A DNA stretch of 64,000 bases, from contig CM055102.1 in the NCBI GenBank assembly GCA_029204225.1, forward strand, positions 26,514,922-26,578,921, written 5' to 3'. This document shows positions 52,901-62,124 of the stretch, one piece after another (position 1 is the stretch's first letter; each line of letters opens with the position of its first letter). The notes below the pieces were generated by a model. The model had not been told where the DNA came from and searched no databases. It saw only the letters and a list, made by a program, of their open reading frames with translations. Source of the DNA: Diphasiastrum complanatum. Its lineage: Eukaryota > Streptophyta > Lycopodiopsida > Lycopodiales > Lycopodiaceae. The translations under genes and the position numbers were made by a program.

Positions 52901-54882
52901 AAAAAATAAGAGTCCCTTTAATAAGTTCTAAACTTCAAAAAACTTAACATGTAAATGAAAGCATTTTCAAACCCTGGCATCAAGCCAAAAAGTCTGGTTT
53001 TATATGTTGATGATATAATTTTTACAGGAAATGATCTTAGTGGCATAAGCGATGTCAAGATAGCATTGTCTAGTGAATTCAAGATGGTAGATCTAGGACT
53101 CCTAAAGTTCATACTTTGCGTAGAGGTCTCTAGAAGCAATGATTTTACTTTCATTTTCCAATCAAAGTATGCCGCAATCATGGCAAGCAGGTATCTAAAT
53201 TCATTTACTTCTTATTGCCTCACAAATCGCACACTGATTGTTCTTGAAACCAAAGCATCGAAACTTCTTTGAGGGCAAAAGATCATAAATTTACTGAAAG
53301 AACATCAAAACAGATAATCAATAGGAGGAAGGTCCAAAACAAATGCAGGCAATCACATAACAATTGCCCACAACTATGTTCAGTATGGCAGATAAGAGCA
53401 GTGAGTTCAGGGCAGCCCATTATCTTGATTTGCTATGCTGAATTTGCAGCTAGATTTCTTAACAAGCATTTGATCACCAGGACCACTAAAAGGTTCCACT
53501 ACACACCAACATTCAATGGCCATCAGTAGTTTCAAAAAGAGACACCTTATACTTCTTGTTTTGAAGACAATTTGACACCTGTAAAAGAACAATCTTTAAA
53601 AACTTGATTAAAAAATTGACCTCCCACTGTGCTACATGTCCAGCCAGCTACATGTATGTCTCTTTCCTCCCATTTATAAGACCCACCTCCTGGCCAACCT
53701 CTCCCAGCCACCTTGCAGGTTCTTTGGAGCTCTTACCTACCAAACCTCTATGCTTTTTCCTTTCTGAATACACTTTTTGGATACTAGAGATGATCCGATG
53801 CTTCATAAAAACACATTCTTTGAAAATTATAAATGAAAATGCTTGAACACTCTGTATTGACAATCAGCTGCACAAAACCACAGCAATTGCCTTCTAAGCA
53901 ACGTTCTGAGGAAACGAGGCATTAAGTTCTGACAGTTGAAGCACAAACTACGTGAGGAGATCAGAGAGAGAAGAAGTCCTACTCTATGCAACCTTTATAT
54001 CGATGAGCTTGGAAAGGCCATCGCTCAAAATGGTGGACAGGCATGTCAACTTGGTGACATCTCTATTCTTATGTGGATGACGTTGCTCTAGTCTACACAT
54101 CTAGAGTGTGGCTTCAGCAACATATTGACAATTTGCATGCTATTGCAGAAAGATTGGATTGCAGGTCCGTGTAGAAAAGACCAAGATTATGTTCTTTAAT
54201 ACATCTCGATCTTATACACAGAGAAAGACCTTTACATTGGATGGACAGCCATTGGAGATAGTTTCTTCATACACATATTTGAGGGTACACTTTCACCTCT
54301 CCCACTTTTCGCACGAAACAGGCCACCACCAATCAATTAGAAAGGGGACATCCTCCTTAGTTGCCATGGAGTGGTTTGTTTCAAGCATTGATACCCGTTC
54401 CTAACATTTTGATGTACGAAATATTTTAATGTACTATGACTCATGAAGGTATGAAAGCCTATTCCTAAGTTTCTAATCTTATTCCCGTTTCTAACAGTTC
54501 CCGAGTTCCTAAGTGTTTTCTATCGAACCTAAGTTTCTAGGACTTCCAGCTCATGTTCCTGTTCCTAAGATCATGTTCCTGATTCTAAGTTCCTAATCCT
54601 AGGTTTATGTTCCTGGTTCTTGTTCCTATTCCTAAGTTCCTATTCCTCTTCCAAAGTTCATGTTCATGTTCCTCTTCCTAAGTTCCCATTCCTTTTCCTC
54701 TTCCTAAGTTCTTGTTCCTAAGTTTTTTTTCATGTTCTTGTTCCTATTCCTAAGTTCAGATTCCTATTCTTGTTCCTGTTCCTAGATTCATGTTCCTAGG
54801 TTCAAGTTCCTATTCTTGTTCCAATTCCTTTTCTAGCCCCCAAAAAAATGATGTAATCATTTTTCTAAACAAAAAGTGATTT

Positions 54883-54932
<50 letters not shown>

Positions 54933-57900
54933 TAGTACCCTCTGGTACCGCTGGTATGGTACCGCCGGTACCATATCAGTGGTACCGCCGGTACGGTACC
55001 GCCCTGGGATCCGCGGTACCAGGGCGGTACCATTTTTAATATTTTTTTTTATTTTTTAATATATTTTTAGTAATTTTTTTTTGCATATTAACTACCAAAA
55101 AAGGACAAAAAAAGTAAAAAGAGGGGGTTCTGGGTGTAAAAAAAGAGGGTACAGTACATGATGCAGGGGACCGTTGCAATGGCACATGGGCACTGCGAGT
55201 GAGCAGACCGAGGGGCCAATGGGAGACCAACACAGGGGGGTAGCATCACATGGGGGCAAGTACAGAGGCACATGGGCATTGTGGGTGAGCAGACCATGGG
55301 CCCAATGGGAGACCAACACAGGGGGGAGCATCACATGGGGGCGGGTACGGAGGCACATGGAGGGATGATGGGGATCCACATGGCCGATCAGGCTGTGGGG
55401 ATAAATAGGCACTCACAATGCCATTGTGGTCGGCATTTTCAGAGGCTGTGAGAGGGCTAGTGATAGACAGTGAGAGAGCAAGCGAGAGCCGGTGACAGGC
55501 TGTGAGAGGCTGTTTGAGAGCCAGGGTGCTGTGAGAGGGTGTTCAAGGATCAGGGTGCTGTGAGGAGAAGGTCGATCGAGATGGCTGAGCGAATACCACC
55601 GAAGCCCGAGGGCGAAGCCAGGAGAAAGCTTGAGGAAGATATCCGAAGGCACAACGAGAGGCATCGGAAGCAAGAGGCAGATATCCGAGAGATGCTGCGA
55701 CAGACTCGACAGAGAAATCCGGAACCGGAGCCACCCGCCCCCGCTGTGGATCCTGTCCCCGCTGTCGAGCTGGATCTGGATGAGCAGATCGGAATGAATT
55801 TCACACGACGGCAGCTCATCATGGTCAGGGAAAGGGCGGCCAGACGTCGGGCTAACCAGGAGGCAGCTCGGGCTAACCGGGAGGCAGAGCAAGAGCGACA
55901 AAACAATGCACCAGACGAGGGCGAGGAGTCAGTGGAGGATCAGTGAGGGATGTTTAGAATAGATGAGGTCCACCCGTATGTGGCGGACTGTTGCTATGTA
56001 GTTTTCGGCAGTTTATGGTGCAGCAAATAACTAGATGGCTGCTTAAAAAAATGACAGTATATGTGATGTTATCCTGATACAACGGTTGAATATATACATA
56101 GTTGTTTTTTGTGCAACGCGAGCCTGGTCTTGTAAGATGCAATGTTTGTAATTTTTTTAAATGCAGATGTATTACATGTGTTTATTCAATGTCGTTTGGG
56201 GTGTAGGGGTGATTGCTGTGCTCATGATGTAGGTGCATCTATGTGAAGCTAGCATTCACTTCAAACGAAATTAAATGAAAATAGGATTCACACACGCACA
56301 TAGAATTCTTCAACATAAAATAAAGCATCACATGTACAGAGCGACATACGCACAATGTGCAGCAAATAATGTAGGCCAAACACTGTATATAATGTGAAAA
56401 ATCATCTGAGTACAATGGTAGACCGACTGCTAGAGACAAACTACTGAAACTAAAACAATAGAGCCACAATCAATGCTCTCGCTCTGACTCAGACGAATGC
56501 TCTGGAGACAACTCAGGGCCCCGAGCTGACTCTCGCAGCCGATATCTCTGCCTGTCTGGAACTGGCATGGGCTGTGTATCCGAGGGGGAAGACTCGTCAT
56601 CCTCATCCTCCCAATCAGCCTCCGCATCAGCCCCCAAGCAGGCCAAACCAACAACACCTGCTCCAACTGGCTGTGATACTGCACCTCTACCTGTACCTGG
56701 AGCCCTGCGTGGTCGTCCTCTCCTCCCTGGCAGTTTCTGTGCCTTGCCTTTCTTGTTCGGTGCACCCTTGGGCCTGCCTGGTCTCTTGCGGACAAGAGGA
56801 GCTGTCAATGCCTCGTCACCCCCATGCAAATCACCTGGCTGGCTAGGCTGGGCCCAAGCTGAGGCCGGCTGGGATAGGGAAGCAAAAGAGGGAACTCCCT
56901 GTGCAACTGAGCGAGGAGGATGAGCTCGTGGAGTGTGTGCCCGTGGGGCTGCTGCAGGTGGAGGAACTGGCTGTGCAGGAGGCGAGTACAGTGGCGATAT
57001 GTACTGAAAGGGGCGCTGTGGTGGCCGGTACTGGTACATCCTGGGTGCTGCCAAAGGAGGAGGATGTGACGTGGGTGCTGCCACTGGAGGAGACACTGTG
57101 GATGCAGCGAGCTCCTCCATGAGCCTGATAGGATCCAAACCTATGTGTGGACCCACCCTGTGAATGTACTGAAGCCAATCGGCCTCGAGCTCCCTGTCTG
57201 CGATCTGTGTCGGAGAGAGGAAGAGGGGATGCAGCATGTGTGCAACGCTGTGGATACTCCTGTGGAAGTAGTTCCATCGCGTCTCCCATATGAACTTCAG
57301 CTCTGTCATCCTGCAGGTGAGGGGCATGTGGTTTAGGGCATTACGAAAAAGCTTAACATTGACAGAAAAACAAACTAGCAAGTACTGAAAAGATAAAGGT
57401 CAATTGCAACACTGTACCGCTTACCTCTCTGGCTGCAAGATGGGCAGCTGCAGGAACTGTCCAATCCGGTCCATGAGCTCATACACCAGTCCAAGTGTCG
57501 ACCCCTCGCTGTCAGCCATGCGGAGCACAATGTAGAGTGGTCGAAGCAGTCCTGACAATGTCTGTGCATCCCTCCAGAACTGGTCTCCCCTCACCGTGGA
57601 AGAAAAGTGCTCCCCATCCTCAGTGTGCGGAAATGTACTGGCACCCCAAAGATCACTGGCAACCATCTGTAGAAGCTGGGCCCTGCACCTGATCAAACGG
57701 TCGATGACCACCAAGTCGAATGCAAAGCGCGTGGGGGCTGGCTTACGGAGGTCCAGATGGCTAAACACCCGAAACATGGCAAGAACACGCCTCTTTCTGG
57801 TGACAAAAGTCACCAGGAAGAGGGCCTCCCGGACGATGGCTCTAACCCAGGGAAGTGCTCCAATGTCCCCCATCAAAAGGTCTATGCCGTGGGCTGCACA

Positions 57901-60900
57901 GGGGGTATGAACAATATGAGGGAACTCGGCCTCTAGCAGTACACCCATCTGAATGCAGTTCGTGGCATTGTCCGTCACCACCGTGACGACATGCTGTGGG
58001 CCTATGGCTAGGATGGAAGACCTGATGACATCAAACATGAACTCTGCAGATATGACTCTCCCCCCCCTGCTGCAATCCACTGCCCTCAAAAACTGTGTGC
58101 CCATGCAGCTGGAGACCAGTATGTTGAGGATCGGCCTCCTCCTGACATCAGTCCAGCCATCGGACATGATGCTGCAACCGTAAGTGGCCCAGTGCCGACG
58201 CAGAGGCTCCATCTCTCTAGACAAGGACTCGACCCTATCCCTCAGCATGTGTGTGCGGACAACCTCTGAACTAGGGACTCTCCAGCTAGGGCTGACAGAC
58301 TGTGCAAGGCGGAAGGCCCTTCTGAAGGGCTCAGAGTCGGTGATGGCAAAGGGCAGGTTCAGCTCGTAAACCAGACTGGCCACGGCCTGTGTGGCCTCTC
58401 TGTCCATGTGCGGCTGATGCGCGCCGCGAATGGTCTGCTGCACGAGGGCTCTCCCTGGTGGACGACGGGTGGTGGACCTCCAGCACGGTGCACCAACCGT
58501 GACGGGAATGGACGATGACGCGACAGGCTGGGCGCTGGTGGATGCATCGGCTGTAGACGTGGAATGGGGAGAGTGGGATGCACTGGCAGGGATGGGTGCA
58601 GCAGCATAGGTGGGGTGCACTGGTGGAGGGGCAACATCTGGCATGGGGTACGAAAACTGCTGGCTGAGGAGGTCATCCGGATGGGAAGGGAAGGAAGAAG
58701 GGATCTCTCCACATCCTCGAAGGCCCGCCCAGTACCATCCTGGGCCTGCTCGGGTGGCGGAGAGTCCATGAGAAAGTCGTAGACTGGTGGAGTGCGAGCA
58801 ACAGTGGGTGGTGGTGGAACCGCAGTGGCAACTGTCGGACGCGATGGGACGGGATCCACCGGAATCTGAGCAGATGGGGGTGCATGAGGCAGAGCTGTCT
58901 GAGGGGCAAAGGGACCAGAGGAGGATGCACTCCCTCTCCTCGTGCGTGCCAGCCAAGCAGGCAGCAACTCTGGGTTAGTCACATAAGGAGCGGTGCAAAA
59001 TCGGAGAACGCCCTCCGAAATGGTGTTCTCCCCTGCCACGAGCCGCGGCCCGTAGGTGTCCAGTAGTCGCTGCCTGTCGGGGACGGTCATGCTGCCACAA
59101 GGGGCAGCATTCAAGGTGGCACCATTTTTGGCGCGTGCACCGAGCAGATGGCCTTTAAGGCGAGTGAGGGATGCAGCAAACTCGACGAGACAGTATCGGC
59201 AGCGCACGATCTTCTGACCGGTCTTGTTGGCCTTGTCGGCAACCCGCCTGACAATGTCTACCTCGTCCCACAGACCGGAAAGGTCGGATTGCACCATTGC
59301 AGATGAAATGAGGGATGGATTGCTGGAAAAAAAACAGCAGGGTTCACTGTTGGAGAGACGCTGAAAATGGGCGAGTGCAGGGCAAAGGAAATCAGATGCA
59401 AGGCAGGGCGTTGCGTGGGCGATGGGCGACGCAAGGAATCAAAGGCAGGCAAGAAAAACCAGCAGCGATGGCAGGGCGGAGAGGGCTCAAAAAAATTTCA
59501 GAGGAAATGCGAGGGGGGCGGGTAGGTTTAGGTAAAAAAAAATTAAAAAAAATATTAAATAATAAATATATTATTATATTGTGGTACCGCGGTACCATCA
59601 TGGTACCGCGGTACCAGTATGGTCCCGCGGTACCGGGATCCGCGGTACCCAGTACCGCGGGACCTATGATACATATATATATATATCATAGTTGCATGGG
59701 GCGCGTCCTGGAATGTGCCCCTCGAAACACTTCTTTTTTTTTTGGCCAATATGGGTGTCAAATGGCTGCATTTTTGTGGGGAATTCCAATAAGAGCAAGT
59801 TGCAAATATCTTTACCAAAGGACTTGGCAAAGAAAAATTTCAGAAGTTTAGAGAACTTCTAGGAGTAATAGATAACAAAGTAAACATTAAGGGGGTGTTA
59901 GGAATTAAAGTTTATTTGATACCCCTAAATGATAGTTTGGCCATGCCTACATGCTATTATAGGGGCCATTAATATTTATAGCAAATTCGTTTTTTATTGC
60001 TTATGCATGTAGGTGGGCACACTACGACTAGATTAGGATTTACTACTTAGAAATTCACCTTGGGTCTTTACCCTTCAAACACTCCATGAAACTTTATGTA
60101 AGTCTGAAAATTATGATATGAAGTCTTAAAAAGTCCATGCCATTCAAGCCTCTAAAAATCAAAATCCATTCACAATCCTAGAATATTAAATGATAACATA
60201 GCCCACTTATATCTAGTAAAACAGCCTTATTATAACGCCCCACCACAAGATTATTCCAATATGTTTGAGCTTTGCTCAGTTCTTCTACAATCTATAATCT
60301 ATTTCATCTCTATGCTTGGTTTGTGTGAGTGCTATTAAACCTATTAACTCTATCTAGAATTTGTATGACAAATTCTGACATATTCAACACTTAGCTAGTG
60401 ACGCTCGGCCCTTACTCCACTATCACTACTAGGCATAGTGACACGTGGCACCTCACTTTACAAGTATCAAAAGGTTTTGAAAAAGTGTAAGGGTCTAGAA
60501 GCATGGAGGAGGACATCAAAGCTTCTTATGTTCGTGAGAGCTTGTGCACACCCCTCTATCTTTAACTTACAACACAAATCGACATCTTAACAACCAAGAG
60601 AAAGTGTTTGTGTAAATTTTTGCACATTTGCAATAAGCACCTCTTCCAAAACCTTCTTGCAGGTGATACATGTCTGAGATTTTCTAAGATGGAGAATTTT
60701 TCGTAAAGGAGGACTTTCCTGCTAATATTATGCAAAATTTAGCAAGGAGGACTGCAAGTTCCTAATATTCTACCCAACTTTCTAGAAGGTTCCATGTTTT
60801 AGCAAGCTTCTTGGGGGGCACAATCTTATTTGAGAAAGTTCTCTGCCAAGCTGATTACATTGTTTGATAAGAAAGTGTTAGGGACCCAACCATTGGGTCC

Positions 60901-62124
60901 CATACCTTACTTGAAATTGGACATTGGACTAGCATTAAACTTGAACAGTGCCTCATGGACCACATGCATGCCACTTGTCGACATCAAGGATATGTGCTTG
61001 CCATCAAGACTCCTACCTTGCAGGTATAGAAGAGGAGTTCTTAGTTACCAATCATTCTATATATGTAGAAACCTTTCCTTGGAGGGTCATGTTGTTGGAG
61101 TAATATTTAATTGTTACCCTTGAATGTTTCATTAGGATAATTAAGCCCAAGCCTAAGTGCTATGACTTGGGGCCTATTTTTAATAATGATAGTCTAAGTT
61201 AGAGTTTGATAGACTCAATAGTATATGTGCATGAATATATGCACCATTTTGGTAGCAATAGCTATTTAGGATGAGTACCAAATTAAGAGCCTTATAATTA
61301 CTTTGGCAAATTTAGACATAGGTCTCACTAGTAAAATCTATATGATGGAGCATGTCCTCCCACTCTTGTATGACACATAGTTAGAGTTCATCTCATCACT
61401 TGTGTTCTCTTCCATATGTTTGGCCACTATTTCACAACAATAGGAAGCTTATCTTGGTTGCTTGTATGAACAAGTTGGTTTTCTATCACTCACGACCTAA
61501 TTAATTATCAGAGTTAAAAGATGATAACTAGTTGTAAACGAGCATCAGTTAATGTAAACCATAACTAGTTGTATATGAGCATCAGTTAATGGCTCAATCA
61601 TTATTAGGAGGACTTAAACCCTGGACTCCAAGGAAACTAGGTAAATGACTTGGAGAAGAATATATCAAACGCACATTGAAAACAGCCTTGACATTTACTA
61701 TGATCTGAATAGCAGAACATTAAGCGTTTCAATAACAAGCGTTGTGAGGTTCAGCACTCTCTCAATCATGAATCACGATGTTCAAAGAGTCATGAGACTA
61801 CAATCAACTTCAAGAATGAACAAGTGAATGTGCTCTTGGTATACCATTTGCCATGTCAAGAGACTCCACATGCTCTTGCAGCTCTTCCAAGAGACCTGCA
61901 GCATCGAAAGCCTAAGTTATCATCTTAAGACAAAATTAAGTTATTCTTCTTGAAAAGCTAGAGCTGATTAAAGGAAAAGACCTTCAAGATCTTTGGTGGT
62001 GACACCTTGTTCCTCCAAAGTCTGTCGAGGCGTGTTCATAACAAGGGAGATCTCCTTCATGCGTTTAATAACATCCCGTGTATTTGCCTGCATTGCCTCC
62101 ATAAACCATTTTCGATCCTCCTCG
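39929..62124 (-). CDS. FES1: Fes1-like Hsp70 nucleotide exchange factor, exons 2-6 (exon 1 not in window)
   Basis: Five exons on the minus strand: 62124-61982, 61895-61845, 52789-52568, 50720-50618 and 40442-39929. All are GT/AG, and all phases agree through the four introns. The product matches plant Fes1/HspBP1-type proteins: the N-terminal Fes1 domain (EEDRKWFMEAMQ), LLEELQEHVESLDMAN, then armadillo-type helices (LHTIGGLVPLLGFLKD, VQNNPKSQQ, GAISSLIRHNKSGIGAF) and the C-terminal EERQLIDSLW...PSSLRE...LLVLPGE...PPDVAS. Family role: a cytosolic exchange factor that binds the Hsp70 ATPase domain and releases ADP; Arabidopsis Fes1A supports thermotolerance. About 343 residues are present. Roughly 30 N-terminal residues, ending in AG of a split Ser codon, must lie beyond 64000 or were missed. 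Introns of about 9.1 and 10.2 kb are full of transposons, yet the coding frame is undamaged. Confidence 0.93.
41890..42310 (-). mobile_element. LINE reverse transcriptase N-terminal half, inverted
   Basis: Minus-strand translation gives SPLNHAVIFGFPWSW, SNIIYPIHN, DSYRTILIAHIVAKLYGTIF and HALGQAGF, then THSTT in another frame. This is the classic LINE RT N-terminal block ending just before motif A. The sequence stops where the plus-strand fragment at 44835 starts. Inside the 10.2-kb Fes1 intron. Confidence 0.7.
42345..44860 (-). mobile_element. Ty1/copia internal fragment: gag, protease, integrase
   Basis: On the minus strand, in copia order: UBN2 gag (SIRDNIIPHICNARDA, 44860-44400), CCHC knuckle CNYCGKYGHFAFEC near 44290, protease YIDSGASKHM near 44120, pre-integrase LWHERYGHLSY near 43720, and integrase (LRSDKGGEYISDEF, PQQNGVAERKN, 43384-43040). 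Then comes the linker region with DELRS-like acidic and Ser-rich sequence down to about 42465. There is one break near 43400-43470. RT, RNase H and both LTRs are absent. Both ends are cut inside LINE sequence. The frames are long and well preserved, so the insertion is fairly young. Confidence 0.88.
44835..46934 (+). mobile_element. LINE reverse transcriptase C-terminal half with 3' tail
   Basis: Starts LIEEAKAKRERVYCC, then motif A FVDFRKAFDSVPR, motif B QGCPLPPTLF (frame changes just after, near 45100), motif C as YADNVVLLS instead of YADD, and on through 45974. After a stop, the frame continues at 45984-46406 with the C-terminal knuckle CSMCSMHEIEDESHFLFRC. The 3' tail ends AATAAAATA followed by (TC)n at 46853-46934. 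The altered catalytic motif, frameshift and stop make it inactive. Confidence 0.8.
46853..46934. repeat. (TC)n microsatellite at the LINE 3' end
   Basis: An uninterrupted run of about 82 bp directly after AATAAAATA. Either the simple-repeat tail of the LINE or an unrelated expansion. Confidence 0.95.
47115..49260 (-). mobile_element. Ty3/gypsy protease-RT-integrase, decayed, split by a MITE
   Basis: Minus-strand order: protease LFDGSTHNFI (49220), DVTLGKEWF (about 48980), RT/RNase H boundary KSFLGFTRFF (48680), integrase HHCC finger (AGHPGTRRTPDLV near 48070, then CKCGQC), ISIDFVVGLP near 47890, then after the MITE the integrase core GLPNAIVSDRDSKFTGKFW (47384-47200). The RT catalytic core and part of the integrase are deleted, and many stops occur. 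It lies in the large Fes1 intron. Confidence 0.72.
47440..47840. mobile_element. hAT MITE, 401 bp, TSD CCCATATG
   Basis: Ends CAAGGTTACA and TGCAACCTTG are inverted repeats (9 of 10 match). They are flanked by the identical 8-bp CCCATATG at 47432-47439 and 47841-47848. Both subterminal regions are full of GGTTCGAACCGG-like palindromes. The gypsy integrase sequence is interrupted exactly here. Non-coding, hence a hAT MITE of a different family from the one at 36348. Confidence 0.92.
49440..50050 (-). mobile_element. Ty1/copia gag knuckles and protease fragment
   Basis: The minus strand shows CDHCHKPGDTANRC, then YKKKGHSAYNC (two CCHC knuckles), protease VVIDSGATSHITC near 49690, and LWHRRIYHLNM near 49470 (pre-integrase). 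Frame changes near 49870. It is a different copia lineage from the one at 42345-44860, judged by its doubled knuckle. In the large Fes1 intron. Confidence 0.75.
50618..50720 (-). CDS. FES1: Fes1-like exon 5 (103 bp)
   Basis: Acceptor CAG at 50723-50721, donor CAAAG|GTATTG. It encodes LIRHNKSGIGAFRLANGFSA and continues to KLQ; phase 1 in, phase 2 out. It is too short to stand out as an ORF, but it is required by the protein alignment. Confidence 0.92.
50721..52567 (-). other. Fes1-like intron 4, no element recognised
   Basis: About 1.85 kb between exons 4 and 5. AT-rich. It contains an imperfect direct repeat near 51210-51270 and 51350-51420 (CCCAACTCT.CCCATAACA..AGCAA.ATGCCCA). No coding motif. 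Confidence 0.6.
52568..52789 (-). CDS. FES1: Fes1-like exon 4
   Basis: The acceptor CTGAATGATGCAG ends at 52790; the donor is TCAT|GTAAGT. It encodes the first armadillo-type repeats (LHTIGGLVPLLGFLKDPDA...). The upstream intron (52790-61844) carries copia, LINE and hAT insertions. Confidence 0.92.
52955..53272 (+). mobile_element. Ty1/copia reverse transcriptase fragment
   Basis: Plus-strand frame with KSLVLYVDDIIFTGND (motif YVDD intact), then FKMVDLGLLKFILCVEV and FQSKYA. This is the C-terminal part of a copia RT. Fragment only, in the 9-kb Fes1 intron and antisense to the gene. Confidence 0.78.
53955..54400 (+). mobile_element. LINE reverse transcriptase fragment
   Basis: SPTLCNLYIDELGKAI, then after a frameshift YVDDVALVYTSR, then LQVRVEKTKIMFFNTSRSYT and SSYTYLRVHF. 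The last blocks match the LINE at 45300-45420 (VMVFNTSRS), so both derive from the same LINE lineage. Confidence 0.7.
54450..54835. repeat. Degenerate hexamer array (TTCCTA/TTCCTG)n
   Basis: About 390 bp dominated by TTCCTAAG, TTCCTGTTCCT and TTCTAAGTTCC variants with a 6-bp rhythm. Not coding. It ends in a short unique stretch and a (TA)n run (54885-54930) next to the hAT insertion. Confidence 0.85.
55182..55352. repeat. 86-bp tandem duplication upstream of the hAT second ORF
   Basis: Two units (55182-55267, 55268-55352), each starting GCACATGGGCA and containing CCAATGGGAGACCAACACAG. They lie between the left terminal repeats and the TATA box of the plus-strand ORF, so they may be promoter elements. 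Confidence 0.8.
55539..55946 (+). CDS. Second ORF of the hAT element: charged, helical protein
   Basis: 135 aa from 55539, or 121 aa from the ATG at 55581. The second start lies nearer the conserved-looking part (MAERIPPKPEGEARRKLEED). It is very rich in Arg, Glu and Gln, with long predicted helices at about 24-58 (EARRKLEEDIRRHNERHRKQ) and 88-125, and a Pro-rich hinge (PEPEPPAPAVDP). A TATA-like GATAAATAGGC at about 55400 lies upstream. It faces the transposase gene convergently. I recognise no family. It could be an accessory DNA-binding or dimerisation protein, or a captured host fragment. No stop interrupts it, although GC-rich DNA favours open frames. Confidence 0.5.
   Translation: MFKDQGAVRRRSIEMAERIPPKPEGEARRKLEEDIRRHNERHRKQEADIREMLRQTRQRNPEPEPPAPAVDPVPAVELDLDEQIGMNFTRRQLIMVRERAARRRANQEAARANREAEQERQNNAPDEGEESVEDQ
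56470..59297 (-). CDS. hAT transposase, BED finger plus DUF659, two exons
   Basis: Starts at 59297 (MVQSDLSGLWDEVDIV). BED zinc finger CRYCLVEFAASLTRLKGH at about residues 33-50. A Pro/Ser-rich linker follows, in which a frameshift occurs near 58690. DUF659/RNase H-like core (57430-58400): SIMSDGWTD, VVTDNATN, IVHTPCAAHGIDLLM, PTRFAF and DLW. An intron at 57319-57422 joins ILQPE.. to MTELKFIWETRWNY (GT/AG, 104 bp). The second exon has HSVAHMLHPLF, then a Pro-rich tail with AT-hook motifs (KRPGRPKG, RRGRPRR) and an acidic, Ser-rich end. The usual hAT C-terminal dimerisation domain is not seen. It cuts and pastes DNA in active relatives; the frameshift suggests this copy is inactive. Confidence 0.85.
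57319..57422 (-). other. Intron of the hAT transposase
   Basis: On the minus strand the donor is GAGAG|GTAAGC near 57422 and the acceptor is CCCCTCACCTGCAG near 57319. Splicing removes in-frame stops and joins two frames that both continue the transposase. Boundaries may be off by a few bases. Confidence 0.65.
59795..60100 (+). mobile_element. Copia 3' end: RNase H tail, polypurine tract, start of 3' LTR
   Basis: EQVANIFTKGLGKEKFQKFR is the conserved C-terminus of copia RNase H (59803-59862). It is followed by AAGGGGG at 59884-59890 and TGTTAGGAATT at 59891, the polypurine tract and LTR start. The LTR end was not located; I extend the feature only to about 60100. The body of this element is not in the adjacent DNA. 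The copia RT piece at 52955-53272 has the same orientation and could belong to it. Confidence 0.6.
60101..61640. other. Fes1 intron sequence, no element recognised
   Basis: AT-rich DNA. A 35-bp tandem repeat occurs at about 61527-61597 (AACTAGTTGTA...GAGCATCAGTTAATG twice). No protein motif found in open frames such as 60830-61123. Confidence 0.5.
61845..61895 (-). CDS. FES1: Fes1-like exon 3 (51 bp)
   Basis: A small exon, acceptor GATGCTGCAG, donor AATG|GTATACC. It encodes LLEELQEHVESLDMAN, joined to exons 2 and 4 without a frame break. Confidence 0.9.
61982..62124 (-). CDS. FES1: Fes1-like exon 2
   Basis: The acceptor TTGTCATTGCAG precedes the exon; the donor is GAAG|GTCTTT. It encodes 47 residues of the Fes1 domain (EEDRKWFMEAMQANTRDVIK...), entering in phase 2 and leaving in phase 1. 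Confidence 0.9.

Larger units (their letters stand above)
54931..59668 (-). mobile_element. hAT DNA transposon, about 4.7 kb, coding
   Basis: The left end CATAGTACCC and right end GGGACCTATG are imperfect inverted repeats. They are flanked by ATATATAT (54923-54930) and ATACATAT (59669-59676), an 8-bp target duplication with one change in TA-rich DNA. Inside each end lie many GGTACCGCGGTACC-type palindromes (54945-55035 and 59580-59660), as expected for subterminal transposase binding sites. The element carries a BED/DUF659 transposase gene on the minus strand and a second ORF on the plus strand. It is inserted in the 9-kb Fes1 intron, with the transposase in the same direction as the host gene. 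Confidence 0.85.

Noticed and set aside
55550..58978. Many long frames on the strands opposite the hAT genes
   Set aside because: GC-rich DNA keeps shadow frames open. They lack motifs, and the opposite strand has clear BED/DUF659 and splice evidence.
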